64,000 nt of DNA from 2-01-FULL-33-17 sp964401705 (lineage in GTDB: Bacteria; Patescibacteriota; Minisyncoccia; Phycocordibacterales; UBA9973): assembly GCA_964401705.1 (NCBI GenBank), contig CAYNZJ010000001.1, positions 62,001 to 126,000 on the forward strand. Reading direction: 5' to 3'. The translations under genes were made by a program, and so were the position numbers. The notes under the pieces are model-generated. The model saw nothing but the letters and a program-made list of their open reading frames with translations. It did no database searches and had not been told where the DNA came from. Positions 59,161 through 64,000 of the stretch are shown here, piece by piece. Every line of letters starts with the position of its first letter. The stretch's first letter is position 1.

Positions 59161-59514
59161 TTATACAAATTCGATACGAGCCATTAATGCAGCATCCCCG
59201 ATTCTTTGTGGAAGTTTATAAATTCTAACATAACCCCCTGGACGATTTTCATACTTTACAGCAAGATTATCCATTATTTTACTAACAACAGCTTCATTAT
59301 TATCAAGTCTTGATAGTAAATCACGTCTTGCTGATAGAGTTTTCTTCTTACCAGTGGTTATCATTTTTTCAACAAATGGACGAAGCTCGCGAGCTTTGGC
59401 ATCTGTTGTTGTGATGGCGTCATGCGATACAAGAGCAACAACCAAGCTTTTTAACAAAGCACGGCGTTGTGATGCAGGGCGACCAAATTTACGATTAGTG
59501 TTGTGATGTCTCAT
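59161..59514 (-). CDS. rplQ: 50S ribosomal protein L17
   Basis: A 117-residue L17. It begins MRHHNTNRKFGRPASQRRALLKSLV, typical of the family, with EKMITTGKK and YVRIYKLPQRIGDAALMARIEFV at the end. It lies between rpoA and rplM with one- to four-base gaps. Confidence 0.96.
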   Translation of the reverse strand: MRHHNTNRKFGRPASQRRALLKSLVVALVSHDAITTTDAKARELRPFVEKMITTGKKKTLSARRDLLSRLDNNEAVVSKIMDNLAVKYENRPGGYVRIYKLPQRIGDAALMARIEFV

Positions 59515-59515
59515 A

Positions 59516-60499
59516 TTATTCCTTTAAAGTTATACCAAAGTTGTTAAGAATGCCTTTGATTTCAGTGATACCTTTTTCACCAATACCATCGATATCAAGT
59601 AAGTCATCCTTTTTCTTTCTTGCGATTCCTCCAACTGTACGAATGTTTGCATTTTGGAGTGCTGTTAATATACGTGAAGAAAAACCAAGTGTGTCAATGC
59701 GTGTTTTAAGAATATCTGTAAATTCACCTTCTTGAGCAGGCGCAGATTTTGCAGAATCTTCTTTGTCATTGTCTTTTAATTCTTCAGTATCTTGTGGGAT
59801 GTTTCGAACTTCATGTTCCAGCATTGCGTCTAATTGTTCAATCATTATACGAATAGAGCGATTTAATGCTTCACGTGGAGTAATAGAACCATCAGTTTCA
59901 ATAGCTAAACGCAAACGATTATGGTTAGTATTATCCCCTACGCGCATATTTTCTACTTCATAAGAAACACGGCGAATTGGTGTAAAAATTGCATCAACTG
60001 CAATTGTACCAATTTCAACTTTTGATCTTTGATGTTCTTCTTTAGTTACAAATCCTAGACCACGTTCAACTTTCATTGTTATGAAAAGTGAAGCTGCCTT
60101 ATCTGTAGTTTCCGCAATGTACAAATCTTTGTTCAAAACTTCTACTTGAGAACTAGATTTAATATCAGCAGCAGTTATAACCTTTGCACCTTTAACTTCA
60201 AGAGTGATTTCTTGAGCTTCATCAGAATGAAGACGTAAACGAAGTTGTTTTAAATGAAGAATTATAGTTATAACATCTTCACGAACTCCATCAATAACAG
60301 AAAATTCATGTTGTGTACCATCAATTTTAATTGATGTGATAGCTGCACCAGGAAGAGATGATAGGATTATTCGACGAAGTGAATTACCAAGTGTATGCCC
60401 ATAACCTGGATAAAGGTTATCAATCTCAAAGACACCACGTGTTGGTTCGTCTTTAATAGCGCGGGGCTTTGTAGGAAGGATTATTGAATATTCATGCAT
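59516..60499 (-). CDS. rpoA: DNA-directed RNA polymerase subunit alpha
   Basis: A 327-residue alpha subunit. The N-terminal assembly domain shows PLYPGYGHTLGNSLRRIILSSLPGAAITS-type sequence and VEVLNKDLYIAE; residues about 232-255 are an acidic Ala/Glu-rich linker (KDNDKEDSAKSAPAQEGE); the C-terminal domain (about 265-327) has TLGFSSRILTALQNANIRTVGGIARKKKDDLLDIDGIGEKGITEI, with the helix-hairpin-helix that contacts UP elements. ATG 60499 is chosen over an upstream TTG. rplQ follows. Confidence 0.96.
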   Translation of the reverse strand: MHEYSIILPTKPRAIKDEPTRGVFEIDNLYPGYGHTLGNSLRRIILSSLPGAAITSIKIDGTQHEFSVIDGVREDVITIILHLKQLRLRLHSDEAQEITLEVKGAKVITAADIKSSSQVEVLNKDLYIAETTDKAASLFITMKVERGLGFVTKEEHQRSKVEIGTIAVDAIFTPIRRVSYEVENMRVGDNTNHNRLRLAIETDGSITPREALNRSIRIMIEQLDAMLEHEVRNIPQDTEELKDNDKEDSAKSAPAQEGEFTDILKTRIDTLGFSSRILTALQNANIRTVGGIARKKKDDLLDIDGIGEKGITEIKGILNNFGITLKE

Positions 60500-60530
60500 A
60501 TGTCGTAACAATATATAAACTAATAATTAA

Positions 60531-61136
60531 TTAACGACTATAGAACTCGATCACTTTGTTAAAATCAAAACCACTATCAACTATTTTTGGTTTACCTTTG
60601 ACAGTCCCTGTTAGGGTGTCTATTGATAGACCTAGCCATGGTGGAATTGTTGTATCCTTAACTTTACCGGCCATATCTTGGAACATAACTGAAGATTTAC
60701 TTCCTTCACGAACAGTTACAACATCTCCTGACTTTAATTGGTATGAAGGAACAGTAGTTCGAACTCCATTAACACAAAAATGTCCATGTGATGTCATTTG
60801 TCTTGCCATACGACGAGTAGGAGCAAACCCAAGACGGTATACTATATTATCCAAACGAGATTCAAGAAGTGATGCCAACATTTCAGCTGGAATTTCTCCA
60901 TGAGTCTTTGTACTAAGTTTAACATAATTTGAAAATTGTTTTTCAGAAACACCGTAAGAAAAACGAATACGTTGCTTTTCGTACATTTGTTCAGCATAAC
61001 CTGAAAGTGGTTTTGGTCGTTTTGCACCTTTTTTACTACGACGGTTAAGAGAATCTGCAAATTTTGCAGTTTGTGTTTTTTCAAAAACATGTGCGCCTAG
61101 ACGGCGAGCGATTTTATATTTTTTTACTGATTTCAT
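60531..61136 (-). CDS. rpsD: 30S ribosomal protein S4
   Basis: A 201-residue S4, the primary 16S rRNA binder of the 5' domain. It is the zinc-free form: the N-terminal cysteines are absent (KIARRLGAHVFEKTQTAKFADSLNRRS). The S4 domain GFAPTRRMARQMTSHGHFCVNGVRTTVPSYQLKSGDVVTVRE is clear. It starts three bases after rpsK ends. Confidence 0.95.
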   Translation of the reverse strand: MKSVKKYKIARRLGAHVFEKTQTAKFADSLNRRSKKGAKRPKPLSGYAEQMYEKQRIRFSYGVSEKQFSNYVKLSTKTHGEIPAEMLASLLESRLDNIVYRLGFAPTRRMARQMTSHGHFCVNGVRTTVPSYQLKSGDVVTVREGSKSSVMFQDMAGKVKDTTIPPWLGLSIDTLTGTVKGKPKIVDSGFDFNKVIEFYSR

Positions 61137-61139
61137 AAA

Positions 61140-61577
61140 TTATACTCGTCTTGGTTTTTTAGGTTTAGGACCATTGTGAGGAACTGGTGTTGCATCACGA
61201 ATAGCACTAACATCAATATCAAACGCATTGAATGCGCGAATGACAGGTTCACGACCTGAACCAACTCCAACAATTACGACATCAACTTCTTTGATACCCA
61301 TAATTTTGGCTTTTTCTCCTAAAACTTCTCCAACTTTTGTAGCTGCAAAAGGAGTACCCTTTTTAGCCCCCTTGAAACCTAATGATCCGGCTGATGACCA
61401 AAACAAAGTATTACCTGTTTTATCAGAGACCAAGGCTTTTGTATTATTAAATGTAGCTTCAATGTGAAGTGTACCGCTCACAACTTTCTTTTTGGGCACG
61501 CGGACAGAACCAGAAGTCCTTGCGACTCCTTCATTCTGTGATCCTTCATTTTTGTTTTTAATCTTTAATTTTCCCAT
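61140..61577 (-). CDS. rpsK: 30S ribosomal protein S11
   Basis: A 145-residue S11. A basic N-terminal extension of about 20 residues precedes GTLHIEATFNNTKALVSDKTGNTLFWSSAGSLGFKGAKKGTPFAA; the end VRDATPVPHNGPKPKKPRRV is diagnostic. The gap to rpsM (56 bases) is wider than elsewhere in the operon and shows no clear promoter. Confidence 0.95.
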   Translation of the reverse strand: MGKLKIKNKNEGSQNEGVARTSGSVRVPKKKVVSGTLHIEATFNNTKALVSDKTGNTLFWSSAGSLGFKGAKKGTPFAATKVGEVLGEKAKIMGIKEVDVVIVGVGSGREPVIRAFNAFDIDVSAIRDATPVPHNGPKPKKPRRV

Positions 61578-61633
61578 AGATAAATGTAACTATTAATATA
61601 AAGTAGAAAAGTGAATTTGGTCCGTAAGGATTA

Positions 61634-62014
61634 TTAAGTCTTACTTTCCTTTCGACGACCACTACCCATAGTAGCTCGGACATTCCCACGAAGAGTTCGT
61701 GAATTTGTCTTTGTTCTCTGTCCACGGACAGGAAGCTTTTTGGCATGGCGTGTACCTCGGTAAGATTTAATATCCTTAAGTCTTTTTATGTTAGCAGAAA
61801 CTTCACGCTTGAGGTTACCTTCGATCTTCATTTCCTCGATAATACGACGAATCGCATTTTCTTGTTCCATGGTTAGATCCCCTGGCTTTGCAAAAGGTTT
61901 TATCTTTTGTGAAGCTAGAACTTTTTCGGCAGTCTTGCGACCAATACCAAAAAGTACGGTTAGACCGATATCAAGATGTTTTTCTGCTGGAATTGTTATA
62001 CCTAAAATACGCAT
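61634..62014 (-). CDS. rpsM: 30S ribosomal protein S13
   Basis: A 126-residue S13, head protein of the small subunit. Signatures: MRILGITIPAEKHLDIGLTVLFGIGRKTA, IKSYRGTRHAKKLPVRGQRTKTNSRTLRG. It starts two bases after rpmJ ends. Confidence 0.96.
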   Translation of the reverse strand: MRILGITIPAEKHLDIGLTVLFGIGRKTAEKVLASQKIKPFAKPGDLTMEQENAIRRIIEEMKIEGNLKREVSANIKRLKDIKSYRGTRHAKKLPVRGQRTKTNSRTLRGNVRATMGSGRRKESKT

Positions 62015-62016
62015 AA

Positions 62017-62133
62017 TTAACCTTGTTTTTGTTTAAACTTAGGATTCTTTTTGTTAATAATGTAAAGTCGTCCACGTCGGCGAACGATTTTGTCTTCAGG
62101 ACTACGCTTTTTGAGTGATGATTTGACCTTCAT
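62017..62133 (-). CDS. rpmJ: 50S ribosomal protein L36
   Basis: A 38-residue L36, zinc-free form: the start MKVKSSLKKRSPEDKIVRRR has E-D where the zinc form has Cys ligands, and GRLYIINKKNPKFKQKQG follows. It lies between infA and rpsM, its standard place. Confidence 0.95.
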   Translation of the reverse strand: MKVKSSLKKRSPEDKIVRRRGRLYIINKKNPKFKQKQG

Positions 62134-62137
62134 ACAA

Positions 62138-62353
62138 TTATAATCTACGGACGATACGATGACGATTGCCTATCGGATCTTCCACCATTTCTACTTTGTC
62201 GCCAATAATAACTTTGATACGATGCATACGCATTTTACCCGCTAGATACGCAATGATTGTTTTTCCATTATCTAAAACAATACGAAACATTACATTAGGT
62301 AATGCTTCAATAACCGTTCCTTGGATGAGCGTTTCGTTTTCTTTGTTACTCAT
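62138..62353 (-). CDS. infA: Translation initiation factor IF-1
   Basis: A 71-residue S1/OB-fold IF-1. Signatures: IQGTVIEALPNVMFRIVLDNGKTIIAYLAGKMRMHRIKVIIGDKVEMVEDP and the end RHRIVRRL. It heads the ribosomal/rpoA gene run. A leaderless-type box is not clear; TGCTATTCT lies about 20 bases upstream. Confidence 0.96.
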   Translation of the reverse strand: MSNKENETLIQGTVIEALPNVMFRIVLDNGKTIIAYLAGKMRMHRIKVIIGDKVEMVEDPIGNRHRIVRRL

Positions 62354-62438
62354 GGTGTGACACTAATAAACAGAATAGCAAAAATTTATAAATAAGTCAA
62401 ATATATTTTCCAGAACTAGTATTATTTAAAAGATATAT

Positions 62439-62467
62439 AAAAAGCCGGTTTTAAAAACCAGCTTTTT
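62439..62467. terminator. Bidirectional intrinsic terminator
   Basis: Stem AAAAAGC/GCTTTTT, one mismatch, then GGTTT/AAACC and a short loop. It lies after the DUF305 gene. Confidence 0.82.
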
Positions 62468-62483
62468 ATCTAAAAAACAAGCA

Positions 62484-62891
62484 TTATTTAGCCCAAATTT
62501 TTTGCCAGTCTTGCATCATTTTTATTTCACTATTTTGAGCTGTGATGATATCGTTAGCTAGCTTAATAAGCTCTGGATTTTTAGATGAAGTTAAAACCAT
62601 TTTAGCCATATCTACTGCACCTTGATGATGAACTATCATCTCCTTTAGAAAAGCTTGGTCAAATTCGTTCCCTGTTTTACCTTGCAAACCCATTGTCATA
62701 CTATGCATCATCATAGACATATCATCGTCTTTCATCATTTTACCATCATGCATAGTATGCATACCTTTTTTATTTTCGTAACCTTTATTGTAATGATTAG
62801 AGCGATTAATAGATGCGATAGAAACAGTTAATACTATACCTAATAATAAACCAATAATCCCATATAGCACATTTGAATTTATATTTTTCAT
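62484..62891 (-). CDS. Anchored DUF305 protein
   Basis: A 135-residue protein with an N-terminal helix (about 7-27) and an exported Met/His-rich segment (about 40-72: HTMHDGKMMKDDDMSMMMHSMTMG) followed by a DUF305 helical core (about 75-135) with QAFLKEMIVHHQGAVDMAKMVL and IITAQNSEIKMMQDW. DUF305 proteins are ferritin-like helical bundles often linked to metal (copper) handling. Met/His-rich tracts support metal binding. A TGCTATAAT box lies eight bases before the ATG. Confidence 0.88.
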   Translation of the reverse strand: MKNINSNVLYGIIGLLLGIVLTVSIASINRSNHYNKGYENKKGMHTMHDGKMMKDDDMSMMMHSMTMGLQGKTGNEFDQAFLKEMIVHHQGAVDMAKMVLTSSKNPELIKLANDIITAQNSEIKMMQDWQKIWAK

Positions 62892-62910
62892 ATGAGTTAA
62901 TTATAGCATG

Positions 62911-63063
62911 CAAAAAGAAAAAACACCCTGAGGTGTTGATTTGTGTAACTATGCAGGACTCTTTCCTTACAGGAACTGTATACCTTTTCGATAAATTATA
63001 ATTAGCATTCTAATTTATAACGAAAAGCTTTTCTCGTCCTGACGCAAAGTATGTAGATACTTT
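62911..63063 (-). ncRNA. Structured intergenic RNA candidate
   Basis: The minus strand, after the tRNA-Ala terminator, can fold as AAAGTAT/ATACTTT (63063-63046), then CAGGAC/GTCCTG (63041-63036 with 62959-62954) enclosing a long arm (63027-63011 with 62998-62984, 15 of 17 paired) and a TTCCT/AGGAA hairpin, then a terminator AACACC/GGTGTT with a T run (62937-62911). I see no reading frame of note and no family match. Transcription direction is inferred from the terminator. Confidence 0.4.
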
Positions 63064-63068
63064 ACTTA

Positions 63069-63118
63069 CGGTCCACAAAAAGAAAAACGCCCTAAAGCGT
63101 TTCTCTTTTTGTGGACCG
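63069..63118 (-). terminator. Long hairpin that includes the 3' end of tRNA-Ala
   Basis: Arms 63069-63090 and 63097-63118 pair over 22 bases with one mismatch around a 6-base loop. On the minus strand the first arm is the last bases of the tRNA acceptor strand plus ACAAAAAGAG..., and the inner stem with GCGTTTTTCTTTTT acts as a terminator. The outer arms would pair with the tRNA 3' end. Confidence 0.75.
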
Positions 63119-63184
63119 TACAGGACTCGAACCTGCCACCCCATCATTGCAAATGATGTGCTCTACCAGATGAGCTAACGGCCC
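63112..63184 (-). tRNA. tRNA-Ala (anticodon TGC)
   Basis: A 73-base cloverleaf: acceptor GGGCCGT/ACGGTCC with the alanine identity pair G3-U70, D-arm GCTC/GAGC, anticodon stem CATCA/TGATG with loop TTTGCAA, T-arm GCAGG/CCTGT with TTCGAGT. The 3' CCA is not encoded; the discriminator A is followed by CAA. Confidence 0.96.
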
Positions 63185-63308
63185 ATATTGTTAACTAAAA
63201 ATAGTTTATCATATAAAAATTAAATTGCAATATCTTTATATTGACTAAATACCTATTTATTGGTAAAGTATTGAAGATAAAAAAACTAAAAAAATAAACT
63301 TAATCTAT

Positions 63309-63656
63309 ATGGAAACAATTGCAAAAGTATTAGTTCATTCTATTGTAAGAATAGATTTAAATGATGAAAATTTTACAGAACTTCGTATGGGGGAAACAAT
63401 AAACATTTTCAGAGAAGAAACCGGAGAAAGTTTTTCTGTAAAAGTTAGAGAAACCGACTTTCCTATCACAACAGAATCGAAATCCAAAACCCCTTTTAAT
63501 GTAGGGACTCGTTTATGTAAAGACGGGATCTACAGAATTGAAATTTCATTATGTGAAATCTTAAGCCCAATCACACAAAGAATCCAAGGAGTATTTGATA
63601 AATCGGGATCAAATTTCTCCGAATATGACTTTTTTGAAATAGATCTGCAAATCTAA
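63309..63656 (+). CDS. Hypothetical protein between two tRNA genes
   Basis: A 115-residue soluble protein with alternating hydrophobic strands (AKVLVHSIVRIDLND, ETINIFREE, FSVKVRET, IYRIEISLCEILSP), which suggests a small beta-rich domain. I recognise no family. The start ATG follows an AT-rich leader without a clear box, and a terminator follows. No signal peptide is present. Confidence 0.55.
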   Translation: METIAKVLVHSIVRIDLNDENFTELRMGETINIFREETGESFSVKVRETDFPITTESKSKTPFNVGTRLCKDGIYRIEISLCEILSPITQRIQGVFDKSGSNFSEYDFFEIDLQI

Positions 63657-63681
63657 ATCAATCAAATCTCTAACATCTTAT

Positions 63682-63713
63682 AAAGGCTAGCCCACAAGCG
63701 ATGCCTTTTTTTA
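63682..63713 (+). terminator. Intrinsic terminator
   Basis: A 6-bp stem AAAGGC/GCCTTT with a 15-base loop and a T run follows the hypothetical gene. Confidence 0.6.
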
Positions 63714-63755
63714 TATCTTGAATTTTTATTAGAATTAGTGTATAAATATATATAT

Positions 63756-63831
63756 GCGCGGTTAGCTCAGCTGGTAGAGCAATTCATTTACACTGAAAAG
63801 GTCGGGGGTTCAAGTCCCTCACCGCGCACCA
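63756..63831 (+). tRNA. tRNA-Val (anticodon TAC)
   Basis: A 76-base cloverleaf with encoded CCA: acceptor GCGCGGT/ACCGCGC, D-arm GCTC/GAGC, anticodon stem ATTCA/TGAAA with loop TTTACAC (the outermost pair is A-A), T-arm GGGGG/CCCTC with TTCAAGT. TAC reads GUN valine codons. Confidence 0.94.
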
Positions 63832-64000
63832 ATACGGAACTAATGGATTCCGAAGAAGCTAATGTATGGGCGTGCCGAAGGCACGCCCATGGCTTTTGCA
63901 TTTGTTTTGCGGGGGGATTCAGGAAATTCGGCGCGCTTGCGCGCACTGTTTTGTTTTGGAGGAGGAGGTGCGAGCCAAAGATTTCTTTGGCCCAGACCTT
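63832..64000. repeat. GC-rich palindromic region at window end
   Basis: Three palindromes lie within 170 bases: an 11-bp stem ATGGGCGTGCC/GGCACGCCCAT with loop GAA (63866-63890), GCGCGC/GCGCGC with loop TT (63931-63944) and CCAAAGA/TCTTTGG (63975-63990). The region is much richer in GC than the rest and starts right after the tRNA-Val gene. No gene is seen. Confidence 0.6.

Noticed and set aside
62911..63063. SRP RNA or RNase P RNA
   Set aside because: The GGAA/AGCAG SRP loop and the RNase P GAGGAAAGUCC core with its partner were not found in the right arrangement.
1..64000. CRISPR array
   Set aside because: No set of regularly spaced direct repeats of 20-40 bases with unique spacers was seen; the CTAG heptads and palindromes do not qualify.

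Overview
This window looks like a scaffold from a small-genome, AT-rich (roughly one-third GC by eye) member of the Candidate Phyla Radiation/Patescibacteria, probably a Parcubacteria-type lineage. Supporting this are a split transketolase with rpe, rpiB, fba and gap but no amino-acid or lipid synthesis genes, a REP-associated transposase with LGGPTSKL inserts, a CxxC zinc-ribbon/RGG protein, many single-pass anchored proteins of unknown function, and promoters whose -10 box lies six bases before the start codon, implying leaderless mRNAs. No gene needs TGA as a sense codon. Of about 65 stop codons that I read directly, all but one are TAA or TAG. Two runs of exactly 100 N (55328-55427 and 58296-58395) are scaffolding gaps, and the first is flanked by identical 55-base contig ends.

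Layout. 1-1850: partial msrB and four small membrane proteins including TspO. 1935-3214: an unknown protein and an AlkD-type repair protein. 3295-7620: a defence-like island with an AlbA_2 (Schlafen-type) protein, a small membrane protein, a LexA repressor fused to a DNA methyltransferase, and a convergent HNH endonuclease. An EVE-domain gene follows. 8104-14284: four tandem anchored ectodomain proteins with a shared N-terminus, a rhodanese, an anchored cyclophilin and a CreD-family protein. 14398-16030: small unknown proteins and a HAD phosphatase. 16042-22645: a 2034-residue secreted RHS protein with a LysM plus L,D-transpeptidase-like tip, followed at once by a candidate membrane immunity protein. 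22717-23403: a RAYT transposase with four palindromes, two of them inside its own reading frame. 23501-27233: a GlcD-type FAD oxidase and a Kelch-like anchored protein. 27338-35356: sugar-phosphate metabolism (fba, PfkB kinase, split transketolase, rpe, rpiB, gap), a zinc-ribbon/RGG protein, a rod-like small RNA and a duplicated gap tail. 35375-41169: gatB, obg, a DHH phosphoesterase, YqeY, an exonuclease and a Tyr/Asn-rich exported protein. 41212-47392: an NDH-2-like oxidoreductase, a lamin-tail/PKD surface protein, ftsW, mraY, scpB and scpA. 47524-54917: a GAD-less aspS, a NUDIX/hydrolase/ABC operon, a TrpR-like regulator and trpS. 54918-55505: palindromes, a small RNA and the first gap. 55506-62353: dnaB, recR, grpE and the ribosomal/rpoA operon (rpsI, rplM, rplQ, rpoA, rpsD, rpsK, rpsM, rpmJ, infA). 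62484-64000: a DUF305 protein, a structured region, tRNA-Ala, a small unknown protein, tRNA-Val and GC-rich palindromes.

The most interesting systems are (1) the LexA-methyltransferase fusion with an intact autocleavage site and Ser/Lys dyad beside an HNH nuclease, with an inverted repeat over its own promoter; (2) the RHS toxin with a peptidoglycan-targeting tip and a candidate immunity protein whose gene holds the only TGA stop found, followed in frame by 22 more sense codons; (3) the RAYT that carries its own palindromes as in-frame peptide inserts; and (4) two copies of a roughly 120-bp inverted-repeat element that each fill the gap up to a start codon. The central genes describe an organism that interconverts sugar phosphates, builds peptidoglycan and displays many anchored surface proteins, consistent with a host-dependent epibiont lifestyle. 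That lifestyle is inferred from relatives.
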